DNA from: CAZJWR01 sp964549765
GTDB taxonomy: Bacteria > Zixibacteria > MSB-5A5 > GN15 > JAAZOE01
Assembly (NCBI GenBank): GCA_964549765.1
Contig: CAZJWR010000058.1
Span: 1 to 23,382, forward strand
Direction of reading: 5' to 3'
Length of the DNA stretch: 23,382 bases
This document shows positions 1 through 8,258 of the stretch, one piece after another. The translations under genes and the position numbers were made by a program. Numbering within the stretch: the first letter of the stretch is position 1; every line of letters starts with the position of its first letter. The notes beneath the pieces are model-generated. The model was not told the DNA's origin. It made no database searches and saw nothing but the letters and a program-made list of their open reading frames with translations.

Positions 1-2
1 AA

Positions 3-404
3 TCAATGCCCACTTTTTATACCGAATATCTCTCGGGCGAACACAGCGGGTATTACACGCCAGAAAGAGTCTTCGTAATCAGCTCAGCGCGCACATTCAG
101 TTCCGGATTTACTCTCCTGTACTACCTTTGGCAAGCGGGAGCCAAGGTCGTGGGCGTGCCATCGGCTCAGGCGGGGAACTGCTTCGGTGACATAATGGAT
201 TTCACTCTAGCGAACTCCGGATTGCATTTCACTGTTCCGTGTAAGTACTTCATGAAATTCCCCAACGATCCGGACAAGGGCAAGGTTCTTATGCCAGATT
301 TCCCTCTGACTTATGAGATATTGAGATTTTACAATTTCGACATACATGCATCGATCCTGTATGCGATCGATTTGGCCGGCGAAGCGGGATATGGCGGCAA
401 GTGA
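3..404 (+). CDS. S41-type peptidase, C-terminal fragment (5' truncated by window edge)
   Basis: The frame is open from the window edge; the methionine at position 6 is probably internal, because the protein enters mid-domain. The visible part looks like the end of a tail-specific (family S41) serine peptidase: a hydrophobic strand followed by SARTFSSGF resembles the nucleophile-serine segment of the family (S-A-x-x-S-S-G), and the following GAKVVGVPS and a long hydrophobic/aromatic tail fit the strand after the catalytic helix. S41 enzymes cut C-terminal regions of exported proteins in the cell envelope. It has no dockerin or Tsp3 tail, unlike the S41-like protein at 6076-8223. It ends 126 bp before a run of Ns, so its relation to the genes on the right is not proven. 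I am fairly sure of the family and unsure of the subfamily. Confidence 0.6.
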   Translation, partial: SMPTFYTEYLSGEHSGYYTPERVFVISSARTFSSGFTLLYYLWQAGAKVVGVPSAQAGNCFGDIMDFTLANSGLHFTVPCKYFMKFPNDPDKGKVLMPDFPLTYEILRFYNFDIHASILYAIDLAGEAGYGGK

Positions 405-530
405 AGCCGCTGTCGTCGGAGCAGCCCCTAAATTCCAGTCTAATACCAAGCTGTGGTCAGTGAACAGAGACGACCCAGTTCAGTAGCCCCTAGGCACAAT
501 GGCCGTCCGACGACTTCCGCCGATTCGGTT

Positions 531-540
531 NNNNNNNNNN
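531..540. other. Assembly gap (10 N)
   Basis: Ten undetermined bases join two contigs. Gap size is likely nominal. The flanks (405-530 and 541-675) contain no convincing gene; the right flank has a short perfect inverted repeat (CGCTGCA/TGCAGCG, 566-580). Linkage between the S41 fragment and everything to the right rests on scaffolding. Confidence 0.97.
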
Positions 541-675
541 ATTGGGGCCGCCATCAATGATACGCCGCTGCAATGCAGCGCCTTATTGACCGCCCGAAGG
601 GATGGCCAGCCGGCCCGTATACTCAAATGAAGACAGACTATGCTCTGCGATAGAATATCGGATTCTGCAATAGCT

Positions 676-1476
676 TCAATCCGAAACCCGCCGGAACTCC
701 ACGTCTTGCCAAGGGCAGAAGGCTCCCTTGAATGAGATCACCTGGTCCTCCTGACCCCGCGTAAGGCCTACTTCAAATGGATAATGATACTTTTGGTTCA
801 GAGCTTCGAGTGTGCTGTCATTCACGTATGACAAGGGAAGCTGGACCTGCTCATTAAACCAGATGGCCGCCATGGTGTCCGTCACTCTTACTTCCGCATT
901 TCCATAGGCCGCGTTAAAATACACGCCCCGCAGCCTCTCCGCCAGTGATGGGGGTATCGCGACTGAGCGGACGGGTTCATGTTCTGATGATGCAAGCTGA
1001 CCCTCTGCTTCTTTGGCCAGAATGGAATCCCAGTAGGCGATATCAATGCCGATCGATTGCTCTGCTATAATGTAGCTGAGATAATACGGGAGCATCGTTC
1101 CGGCGTTGCTGAGAATGCCGATTCCGATATTATCCCTGGGGAGCCAGGCGACCCAGCTGGCGAACCTATCTGTCAGTATACCGCCATGATTGATGAAGAG
1201 ATGGCCGCGGTAGACCTCAACATTCCAACCCAGGCCATAGGCTTCCATCGGGCTGGTCGTACTCCAGGGGACGAACTTGGTTATTATTTGCGGCGTATAT
1301 GTCTCCGTCAGATTCTGGTCGGAGATAAACTGTTTGTCACCCACCTTCCCATGCTTCAGATAAAGATCGAGCCACTTCAACATGTCTTTAAGAGAGGAAT
1401 TGATCCCCCCCCGCAGGATTGGCTGATCGCGCGTTTCGAAACGTGTTCGCGCGCAGCAGTCCGTCCTTGTATTCAT
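676..1476 (-). CDS. Serine hydrolase (class C beta-lactamase/S12-like), C-terminal part after a frameshift
   Basis: This frame carries the second half of the hydrolase begun at 2164. Useful homology starts at the GGINSS segment near base 1410; the 22 residues before it (from the ATG at 1476) are the upstream exported-enzyme sequence read in the wrong frame. The segment INHGG (His97-Gly-Gly in this frame) matches the third catalytic box (HxG, equivalent to KTG) of class C beta-lactamase-like enzymes, followed by the typical ASWVAWLP strand. The last roughly 90 residues (RGVYFNAAYGNAEV... to VEFRRVSD) resemble the DUF3471 beta-barrel often found after this catalytic domain. Joined to the first half, the intact protein would be about 495 aa with all motifs in order. 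Confidence 0.75.
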   Translation of the reverse strand: MNTRTDCCARTRFETRDQPILRGGINSSLKDMLKWLDLYLKHGKVGDKQFISDQNLTETYTPQIITKFVPWSTTSPMEAYGLGWNVEVYRGHLFINHGGILTDRFASWVAWLPRDNIGIGILSNAGTMLPYYLSYIIAEQSIGIDIAYWDSILAKEAEGQLASSEHEPVRSVAIPPSLAERLRGVYFNAAYGNAEVRVTDTMAAIWFNEQVQLPLSYVNDSTLEALNQKYHYPFEVGLTRGQEDQVISFKGAFCPWQDVEFRRVSD

Positions 1477-2164
1477 AGGGATAGGCGAATTCCTCCGCCT
1501 GCTGTAGGTTCAGATCGAAGCTGCTTTGATCCATGGCAAGAGGGTCGAAAATATTCTGTTGGACAAAATCCTCCCAAGTCATGCCCGTGATACGGCCGAC
1601 CATGTAACCAGCCACGGCATAGACCACGTTGTTATAATGATACTCCTGCCGAAAGCTGAGGGAAGGTTGAGCGTACTGCAGGCTACTGACCAAGCGCTCC
1701 CGGTCGGAAGGAAAGATGTCATAGAGCAAGAAGTGTTCCGGCAGGCCGGTGCGATGGCAGAGCATATCCCGGATGGTTATCTCGCGATTGACAAATGAGT
1801 CTGCTACTTTAAATTCGGGAACCACATCGACCACCGGCTTGTCCCACTCCAACTTGCCTGCATCAACCAGCAGGGCTGCGGATAGCGAAGTGAATGCTTT
1901 GGAGTTTGATGCGATGCTGAATACGGTGCTCGGCGTCACGGGCTGTCCCGTCTCGATGTTCCGGACTCCATACCCCTTGCAAAGCAGCACATTGCCGCCT
2001 CTCACCACGCCCACTGCCATGCCGGGAACATTCCAGTCCTTCATCCACATACCGATCTTCTGATCAAGGTCAACGAGTGAGGTGTCTACCTGCTGAGCAT
2101 AAGTGGGCGAAACAAGTAGCGTAACCATCAAGAAATAGACCAAAAGCCTATTCCTTTGAATCAT
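1388..2164 (-). CDS. Serine hydrolase (class C beta-lactamase/S12-like), N-terminal part with signal peptide
   Basis: Secreted or periplasmic serine hydrolase. Residues 1-23 form a signal peptide (hydrophobic VYFLMVTLLVS, then TYA before QQ). VPGMAVGVV at about 46-54 is the usual opening strand. SNSK (Ser86, Lys89) is the SxxK nucleophile box and YNN (Tyr177-Asn179) is the YxN box. The frame runs into PAGG and then reads DQFLS and stops, whereas the +1 frame continues GGINSSLKDMLKWL exactly as the family does. Start choice is supported by AAGGAGGT 9 bp upstream of the ATG (2174-2181). Members of this family include D-aminopeptidases, esterases and beta-lactamases; the substrate cannot be told, and I would not call it a resistance gene. 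The gene stands alone, transcribed toward the assembly gap. Confidence 0.8.
   Translation of the reverse strand: MIQRNRLLVYFLMVTLLVSPTYAQQVDTSLVDLDQKIGMWMKDWNVPGMAVGVVRGGNVLLCKGYGVRNIETGQPVTPSTVFSIASNSKAFTSLSAALLVDAGKLEWDKPVVDVVPEFKVADSFVNREITIRDMLCHRTGLPEHFLLYDIFPSDRERLVSSLQYAQPSLSFRQEYHYNNVVYAVAGYMVGRITGMTWEDFVQQNIFDPLAMDQSSFDLNLQQAEEFAYPYEYKDGLLRANTFRNARSANPAGGDQFLS
1405..1412 (-). other. G8 homopolymer frameshift site in serine hydrolase gene
   Basis: Read on the - strand this is a run of eight G. With seven G the frame would read PAGGINSS and join the two halves of the hydrolase perfectly; with eight it terminates after DQFLS. One extra base in a homopolymer is therefore the whole lesion. 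A sequencing or consensus error is the simplest cause; real mutation or slippage remains possible. Confidence 0.85.
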
Positions 2165-2700
2165 GGGTCAGATACCTCCTTAAAATATGACCAATTCATA
2201 TACGACGTATTATTGTGTTTTGTTTCAAGTGAGATTGCCTTACAAGGTCAAGGATCCCTTCGCTGAATGCGGTTGCCGCTGCCGGTAGTGCACCCGCCGC
2301 GATGAGTTCTGGACTTACTGAGGGATTTGTCCGGAAGCGATCTTGTAATGCGTCTCGACAGCTACTTCTAATTGCTTAAGGCTGGTTATTGTCGTGCTCG
2401 TCATTCGATTTCAATCTATTGTCTTCCAACGTGTTCCGTTTACCGCACAATAGCTCATTTTCACCTTGAATTCGAATTCCACCGGAGTTTGCGGAGAGTG
2501 ATATTGGGGCCGCCATGGCATATAATTGACAGCGCCCCTCAGATCGCGAAAACCAGCTCAAAAGTTCTGAGTTCTGGACAGTCGGGGGAGCATTATTATA
2601 AGCCAGTGAAGCACAATCAATTACAGATACACCCCTGCTGCACACTCGAACTTCCTTAACATTCCTTCGATTCTTTAAATCTGCGATTGTATTATCCTGG
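2165..2700. other. Non-coding spacer upstream of the serine hydrolase
   Basis: About 540 bp without a believable gene. Open frames on both strands (2372-2659 +, 2376-2645 -) have no domain, no ribosome binding site and cover each other. Contents I can name: the ribosome binding site of the hydrolase (2174-2181), an AT-rich stretch at 2181-2228 that probably carries its promoter, and at 2559-2591 a degenerate relative of the 34-bp element seen at 13567 and 23230. Confidence 0.5.
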
Positions 2701-2736
2701 AAAAGGATACGCTCATGTTGGCGTATCCTTTTTTGC
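2701..2736. terminator. Bidirectional intrinsic terminator (AAAAGGATACGC / GCGTATCCTTTT)
   Basis: A perfect 12-bp stem (2701-2712 with 2721-2732) around an 8-nt loop, with an A-tract on the left and T6 on the right, so it can stop transcription from both directions. It lies 21 bp beyond the stop codon of the giant dockerin gene (2758-5853, - strand). The same GGATACG/CGTATCC stem recurs at 13616-13649 and 23281-23311. Confidence 0.85.
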
Positions 2737-2757
2737 TATTGATGTATTGATTGCTTT

Positions 2758-5700
2758 CTACTTGCGCGGTGTGCCACAGATCGTGTACCATTCGAAGTAT
2801 GACACCGGGGCGGGGCCACCTTTAAAGATGTAGTTGATGAGGTATACCGCGTCGCCGATGTTGCAGGCACAATCGCCGTTGGGATCGCCGCTGCAGATTT
2901 CGTATGGAACCGGTGGTGGGCCGCTCTTGAAAATATAATTAATGACATGAACCGCGTCGCCGATGTTGATCTGAAGATCATTATTGGCATCGCCGGGAAG
3001 GCAGTCCGCGGGCAGAATATGCGCATTCGCCCACGCTTCTGCCGCAGCCATCTGACTCAAATAATCGGTCGGGCCGTCATTCGTGGTCACCAGACAATAC
3101 AGGTAAGTAAAAGTCTCGCCGGGGCCCATGTCGGTCTGGTCAAAGGTCAGACCGGTGTGCAGGTCGATGAAGTCTGGCTGGCCATAGCCGGGGGTATAAA
3201 GATCGATTCCCGTCAGCGACGACATCTGTGCATACAGGAATTTCGGATCGTAGCCCGGCGGCTCCTGATGGGCCTGATTGTCCGCGGTCCAGGCGTTCTT
3301 GAACGGAGCAGATAGGAGAACGACTCCGCCCAAACGATTCGTTTCGCTGATATCGCACACCCCCGGGTTGTCGGCATGATATTCGGCGCCGTATTGCCAG
3401 ACGGTATTCATATATTCGTCGTACCCGCTGCCGTTGTCGGCCAGCGTATCCGACGGGATATCCCAGTCGGCAATCATTCCGATGCATACGCCCGTCTTTT
3501 TCGCAACGCCGTCAGGCAAGTAGAAGTCGTATCTGCCGAACATGAAACACGACCCGTCAGTGGGCACGATAAACGTCACGTCGATTCCGAAAACGGTGTC
3601 GGTCGTCATGGCGCTGTACCGGATCATGTCGAAATCAGGTTCCGACGCCTTTATAAAACCCGTCAGCGGCCGGAAGGTCATGGGATCGGTAATTATCTGC
3701 TGAAAGATCGCCGTATAGGCGACCGTGTCGTCGGCGTCGTTGACATAGGCGATCACGGGCGATGCGTCGTAAAAATACATATCGGCGTCGGGATAAGCAT
3801 CCACCGTATCACAATCCCCGGGAATGTTGAGCGAATAGCCGGGATGGTTGCCGCCGGTCTGACCGGTGTTATAAACGATCAAAGATCGGCAGCCATTATT
3901 AATAGTATCGGCCTTTGGCTGGAACTCATCCGAGACGACGATCAACGTAACATGCGCGGTATCCGGGTCGACCACTCCCGGATAATCGCTTGCCGAGATG
4001 ATAACCTCGGCCTCCCATACCGAGGGATCGCCCGGCAGATCATGCGAATTGAACATCAGCGTCGCCATCCCGGTATTATTCGGCAGCCTGTCTATCATTC
4101 CCGACGAAGGCGCTATTGCCAGCCAGTCATGTTCTCCGCCGGTGATATAATTGACTGTGGCTTCCCAGTTGAGCACACCGTTGCCGATATTGGTGATTGT
4201 CAACGCCGTATCCATGGTCTGATTCGGTTCCATCATCATGGGATAGCCGAAATCATTCGGTTCCAGGGTGATTCTTGGCAGGTGGACAACATCCCGGCAG
4301 GGAATCCGGTAATGCATGACATTGTTTACCGTCCACGCGCCCTGACCCATTATGACCCAGCCGGCATCTTTGTCGTTAATATAGATGATGTCAAGGCTAT
4401 CACGAGCGTCGGGGTACCCAGTTCCATATCGAGGCATGGATGGAAAAACATCGCTTTCGCACTCCCCCGGCGTACATCCCGGGGTGCGGGTATCAGTCAA
4501 ATTAACGGCCGTATCCCAGGTTAGGCCGTCATCGTCGGATGCCGCCATATAGAGTTCCCCATTTGCAAATCCCCCCTCGGAGCAGTCGTCTAAATCGTCA
4601 TAATTATTATATTGAGACCAAACGACATATAATTGGCCTTCACATTGCGACAATGACATTTTTCCGGCGTACATATCGAACTTATTCGACGGGCACTCTG
4701 CCTGATACCGGGCTTCAGTGACTATGCTGGTCTGTTCATCAGCCGTCGACCAATGAAGAATTCGGCACTTGTAAAGCCAATAAAATGGCGGTTCCAATTC
4801 GCGCGCATTCCAGACAATATGCAGATCGCCGTTGTCGTCCCATAGAGCCGATACGTCGAGATAGGCTCTCCACAGGTAATCCGGAGTGTAATCGGATACG
4901 TTTATTTGCGGCCCCCATGTCAGACCCTGGTCGATCGACAATCGATAAACGATGTCCCGGTCGCCGGCGTCACCATCAGTCCCGATCCAGCAATAATCAA
5001 AGTAAACGACCGCCACCGAATCCGTATTCTGTCGGACGACAATGGTATGTGCCCAACCGATCCGAGATTCTATCATGCGACCATTGTCGAAATCGCCCTC
5101 ACCTACTTTTCGGTACAGGACATGATACAGCCAGTCCGAATCCATATAATCCGACGTATCAGCCGACGTCAGGACATAAACCACAGTATCGGTCCCAAAG
5201 TGCACCTCGGTTGCCGGGATTATTGTCCGCGTTCCATTGACGTACCATTCAGCAAAAGGATCAGGCATCAGGAAATGCTGGGTGAATGCACCAAGGTTCG
5301 GCTCGTATTCCAGATATACGACGGCATTTGATTCGTGAATATCGGGAGCGCTTGCGATAACAGCTCGATTGTCGGCCAGGATGCCAAGCGATCCCTCCAC
5401 ACAAAATGGCTGACTCGTCACCGGCGTACCACCGGCAGGATACATATAGACTCCATTATTGTACACCTGATAATAGTATCCAACATAGCCGGTTGAGAAA
5501 TTGGGGTTCTGCTGGTATAACCAGATCATGTGAGTGAATTCATTCTGAGGATGACCCAGAGCGATTTTGCGGCCGAGCGCGCCCGAATTCTGATATGCAA
5601 CGTAGGTCTCGCCAATGATATTCCCGGGTGAATTCGTCATCGGCGAGCGGAGATTTATCGCCCTCACCATATCGCTTTGAGGTGCGATGTGCCTTTGCCC

Positions 5701-5853
5701 AGTGAGTTGCAGTGGAATCGCGTATGCGGCGGCTCTATCGAGTTGTATCCCGCGTTCTTTCTTATCCAGCATTGATTCAGCAACTGTGATCGTCATCATG
5801 AAGACAACAGCAAGGAAGAGAACAATCGAAAGGGATATTCGCAGCTCGCGCAT
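2758..5853 (-). CDS. Giant secreted Asp-box/Ig-like/dockerin protein (module 1)
   Basis: A 1031-aa exported protein. Residues 1-25 are a signal peptide or N-terminal anchor (hydrophobic SIVLFLAVVFMMTITVA). About 85-520 resembles a sialidase/BNR-type propeller with clear Asp-boxes at 306 (SIDQGLTW) and 439 (SDDDGLTW). About 540-640 is an Ig-like, BACON-like domain (TITNIGNGVLNWEATV...WLAIAPSSG). About 650-940 is a conserved stretch I do not recognise. A dockerin type I pair occupies 951-1016 (GDANNDLQINIGDAV and GDPNGDCACNIGDAV, each with a calcium-loop pattern), followed by a SYFEWYTICG tail rather than PCCP. The start follows GGGAGAA. It is a close paralogue of 13673-16777, which has the same architecture. 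No catalytic residues are evident, so it may be an adhesin or binding protein; function unknown. Confidence 0.85.
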   Translation of the reverse strand: MRELRISLSIVLFLAVVFMMTITVAESMLDKKERGIQLDRAAAYAIPLQLTGQRHIAPQSDMVRAINLRSPMTNSPGNIIGETYVAYQNSGALGRKIALGHPQNEFTHMIWLYQQNPNFSTGYVGYYYQVYNNGVYMYPAGGTPVTSQPFCVEGSLGILADNRAVIASAPDIHESNAVVYLEYEPNLGAFTQHFLMPDPFAEWYVNGTRTIIPATEVHFGTDTVVYVLTSADTSDYMDSDWLYHVLYRKVGEGDFDNGRMIESRIGWAHTIVVRQNTDSVAVVYFDYCWIGTDGDAGDRDIVYRLSIDQGLTWGPQINVSDYTPDYLWRAYLDVSALWDDNGDLHIVWNARELEPPFYWLYKCRILHWSTADEQTSIVTEARYQAECPSNKFDMYAGKMSLSQCEGQLYVVWSQYNNYDDLDDCSEGGFANGELYMAASDDDGLTWDTAVNLTDTRTPGCTPGECESDVFPSMPRYGTGYPDARDSLDIIYINDKDAGWVIMGQGAWTVNNVMHYRIPCRDVVHLPRITLEPNDFGYPMMMEPNQTMDTALTITNIGNGVLNWEATVNYITGGEHDWLAIAPSSGMIDRLPNNTGMATLMFNSHDLPGDPSVWEAEVIISASDYPGVVDPDTAHVTLIVVSDEFQPKADTINNGCRSLIVYNTGQTGGNHPGYSLNIPGDCDTVDAYPDADMYFYDASPVIAYVNDADDTVAYTAIFQQIITDPMTFRPLTGFIKASEPDFDMIRYSAMTTDTVFGIDVTFIVPTDGSCFMFGRYDFYLPDGVAKKTGVCIGMIADWDIPSDTLADNGSGYDEYMNTVWQYGAEYHADNPGVCDISETNRLGGVVLLSAPFKNAWTADNQAHQEPPGYDPKFLYAQMSSLTGIDLYTPGYGQPDFIDLHTGLTFDQTDMGPGETFTYLYCLVTTNDGPTDYLSQMAAAEAWANAHILPADCLPGDANNDLQINIGDAVHVINYIFKSGPPPVPYEICSGDPNGDCACNIGDAVYLINYIFKGGPAPVSYFEWYTICGTPRK

Positions 5854-5933
5854 ACTGTTCTCCCGGGGACGTCGCAGATAACGCGAAAAGGATTGTGTTT
5901 GACCAGGACAGTCCCGTTTGAATTGCCATTTTT

Positions 5934-5961
5934 ATTATAACATATTGTCTTATTCTGTCAA
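5934..5961 (-). promoter_or_regulatory. Consensus sigma70-type promoter of the module 1 giant gene
   Basis: On the - strand: TTGACA (5956-5961), 16-bp spacer, TATAAT (5934-5939), both boxes perfect. It would give a leader of about 75 nt before the ATG at 5853. The equivalent site at 16859-16886 ahead of the paralogue keeps both boxes, the spacer length and much of the spacer sequence. Confidence 0.8.
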
Positions 5962-6006
5962 CCTCTAAGTCAGCAGGACGCTATCATCAAGCGGTCGACG
6001 GCGCAC

Positions 6007-6031
6007 GATGCGCCGATGTTATCGGCGCATC
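6007..6031. terminator. Perfect 11-bp hairpin after the S41/dockerin gene
   Basis: GATGCGCCGAT pairs with ATCGGCGCATC around a 3-nt loop, 44 bp past the stop codon at 6076. There is no T-tract on either side, so it is either a processing/stabilising hairpin or an atypical terminator separating the two-gene dockerin operon from the promoter of the giant gene. Confidence 0.45.
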
Positions 6032-6075
6032 GATTATCTCCTTGTGAATCCCGCATTCTTGGACTCGCGACGTGA

Positions 6076-8223
6076 CTATGGACAGCATGGGATCATCGGC
6101 TCCGGCCCGCCCTTGAAAATATAACTGATCAGATATACCGCGTCGCCTATGTTGACTGCAATATCCCCGCTGGCGTCGCCCCTGCAGAGCGGGTCGGGCT
6201 CCGGTCCGCCCTTGAAGATATAATTGATGATGGCGACGGCATCGCCGATATTGACGGCCTCATCGCCGCTGGCGTCACCACAGGGATACTGGCAGGCGTC
6301 GCCGATCCCGTTATCATCGCGATCGGCCTGGGTGGGATTGAAGATATCCGGGCAATTATCGCAGCCGTCGGCAATGGTATCCCCGTCGTAATCGGCGAAA
6401 TCGTCGAATCCCGGGCAGGCGTCGCACGGGTCACCGACGCCGTCGGCGTCCGCATCTTCTTGATCCTCATTCGCGATTTCGGGACAATTGTCAATCTCGT
6501 TGAGGATGCCGTCGTCGTCCAGGTCGCGGCTGTCGATCCAGGCAAGGGCCGCCTCGACGACATCGTCTTTACCCTGCGCTACCATCTCCGGAGTCAACCA
6601 GACATCTTCATAGTCCACCCAGGAAAAGACTGGGTCGATGGGGAAAATATTATCGTGCAAGGGATCACCGGGATCAGACGTCAATATAAGGACCGGCTTT
6701 CCACCCTGAATGCACCAGCCATTTATGGTATTGAAATAACTTGGATAACCCGAAAAACTCAGGAGTCCGGCTGTCGGTTTGCCGAAAAGCCTGGCCATAG
6801 GATGGTACGACAGAGCAATGGGTACCTGATCTCCCAGGCTCCCGGCGCCGGGACCGATCAATACAGCGATAGGATGATCATATGACTGCCCGGGACTACC
6901 TCCGACGATACCTATGTTGGGCCAGCAATCACCCTCACACAGGCTTAGTCTGTCGGTCAGATTGCAGCGATCCCGACAGTCGGCAAAATCGAAAGTGGTA
7001 TCGAATAGCTGGTGGAAGGTTGGCAGCTGTGACACCCAGCCACCAAGATTGTAACGAAGGTCTATAATTATTCCCGAAGTCTCATATTCGGCGAGTAGTG
7101 AATCCAGAGCCGCCTCCCACTGGTCCAGCGACGGCGGCAGCATTGCGGCGTAATAAATATAGCCGATGTCCGTACCTGGATATATGCCCCAAGTCACGAA
7201 TTCGTCCGACAAAACATCCGGTCGATCAATGCCGTCTATTGAGATTTGTTCGGTACACCAAATCGGCGTTGACTGGCCGATCAAGGGACCGGTACTGTAT
7301 GTTTCCGGCAGTCCGGTGTTGTACTTCAGCACATTGATAGAATCAAAAAAGTGCCAGTTCAGGCCTGCAACCGAGGTCCAGGCATGATGCCGGGCGAGGG
7401 CGTGATTTTGAAACAAAGCGTGCAGCGGTGGTTCCGTCAGTCCGGACAATGGTATCTCTTGGGCGTACAAAAGGGGGTATATTTCGGACCAGAGCATGTC
7501 GTCGTAGCCCAAGATGATATCGCCGGGTTCAAGACCTAATGGATGATTTGGTACAACATCATATACCAATGCTGTGCCGTCGGGCAGCGCCGTCAGACCT
7601 GCCCCAAAGTGAGTATTATTACCCCAAGGGAAACATTTCAACAGGGGGACGCCCGGAGCCAAGGGTGTATTGGCGATGCCAGTGTCAGATGCCCAGCAAT
7701 GACCATCATTCATCACTGCCACCCATCGTTGAGCGATTGCACACAGTTGGCCACGGCTAATCGTGTCCAGATCGCAAGAACCGCTCAGATATACGTCGTA
7801 TATGGAATCCCACGAATTGGAAGACTCTTCCGTAAAGACAGCGGCGTGCCTATCAAATGAATTCCATATGGCCAAAAGAGTGGCTTGGTTGAATCCGGGG
7901 GTATTCAACCCCCACATTGAATCGACGGCGGTTTCGAAATTGAATATTTCCCGTTGGCCGGTGGATACTGAAGCCTGGTCGCTCTGAGAAACCAGAGCAG
8001 CCACACCGGGAATATGGTCGGCGGCCATGATGGACTGAATGGTCGAATCGAGGATTTCGGGATTGGTCAGGGTCGAGACGAGTGAGGATGATTGCATGGG
8101 ATTGACAAACGGCCTTTCTTCGATGTCGTCATGATTCACCACAGGCGTCACGTCGGCGCTCACCGGAGACTGAAAACCGACCACCAGTGCGCCGAGCATC
8201 AACAACGTGATTGCGGACTTCAT
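6076..8223 (-). CDS. Secreted S41-like peptidase with Tsp3 repeats and C-terminal dockerin
   Basis: A 715-aa exported protein. Signal peptide 1-23 (MLGALVVGF...VSA). Residues 165-180 include MNDGHCW, like the conserved LxDGHT of family S41. A PDZ-like strand lies at about 218-240 (VVPNHPLGLEPGDIILGY). The catalytic core at 375-500 shows IIIDLRYNLGGW, GPGAGSLGD (candidate nucleophile Ser462) and FGKPTAG (candidate Lys482), the expected Ser/Lys pair. Thrombospondin type 3 calcium repeats (DNCPEIANEDQ, DNCPDIFNPTQ) fill 567-645. A two-repeat dockerin spans 647-706 and the protein ends IPCCP. About 50-90 look like a leftover serine-hydrolase N-terminus (see findings). The start is fixed by AAGGAGGA. 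It follows the Asp-box propeller gene by 35 bp and is surely co-transcribed. Likely a cell-surface or extracellular protease; substrate unknown. Confidence 0.85.
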   Translation of the reverse strand: MKSAITLLMLGALVVGFQSPVSADVTPVVNHDDIEERPFVNPMQSSSLVSTLTNPEILDSTIQSIMAADHIPGVAALVSQSDQASVSTGQREIFNFETAVDSMWGLNTPGFNQATLLAIWNSFDRHAAVFTEESSNSWDSIYDVYLSGSCDLDTISRGQLCAIAQRWVAVMNDGHCWASDTGIANTPLAPGVPLLKCFPWGNNTHFGAGLTALPDGTALVYDVVPNHPLGLEPGDIILGYDDMLWSEIYPLLYAQEIPLSGLTEPPLHALFQNHALARHHAWTSVAGLNWHFFDSINVLKYNTGLPETYSTGPLIGQSTPIWCTEQISIDGIDRPDVLSDEFVTWGIYPGTDIGYIYYAAMLPPSLDQWEAALDSLLAEYETSGIIIDLRYNLGGWVSQLPTFHQLFDTTFDFADCRDRCNLTDRLSLCEGDCWPNIGIVGGSPGQSYDHPIAVLIGPGAGSLGDQVPIALSYHPMARLFGKPTAGLLSFSGYPSYFNTINGWCIQGGKPVLILTSDPGDPLHDNIFPIDPVFSWVDYEDVWLTPEMVAQGKDDVVEAALAWIDSRDLDDDGILNEIDNCPEIANEDQEDADADGVGDPCDACPGFDDFADYDGDTIADGCDNCPDIFNPTQADRDDNGIGDACQYPCGDASGDEAVNIGDAVAIINYIFKGGPEPDPLCRGDASGDIAVNIGDAVYLISYIFKGGPEPMIPCCP

Positions 8224-8258
8224 AATATTCCTCCTTGCTATATCCTATATATGATTTT

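Noticed and set aside
412..514. Inverted repeat GTCGTCGGA / TCCGACGAC around the left contig end
   Set aside because: Nine bases with an 85-nt loop in GC-rich DNA, next to an assembly gap and without other mobile-element signs; likely chance.
676..2164. Serine hydrolase as an antibiotic-resistance beta-lactamase
   Set aside because: The SxxK, YxN and HxG boxes plus a DUF3471-like tail fit the broad S12/esterase group; nothing indicates beta-lactam hydrolysis.
541..2516. Direct repeat ATTGGGGCCGCCAT at 541-554 and 2503-2516 flanking the serine hydrolase
   Set aside because: It could be read as a target-site or mobile-element scar, but there is no transposase, no terminal inverted repeat, and one copy abuts the N gap. 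Too little to call.
2372..2659. Overlapping open frames on both strands in the spacer left of the module 1 giant
   Set aside because: No family resemblance, no ribosome binding site, mutually overlapping, and odd composition; better explained as non-coding.
3376..4524. Long open frame on the + strand (382 codons) inside the module 1 giant gene
   Set aside because: It lies antisense to a clearly conserved coding region, has no domain or ribosome binding site, and its counterpart in the paralogue is shorter and interrupted. It is a shadow of the codon pattern.
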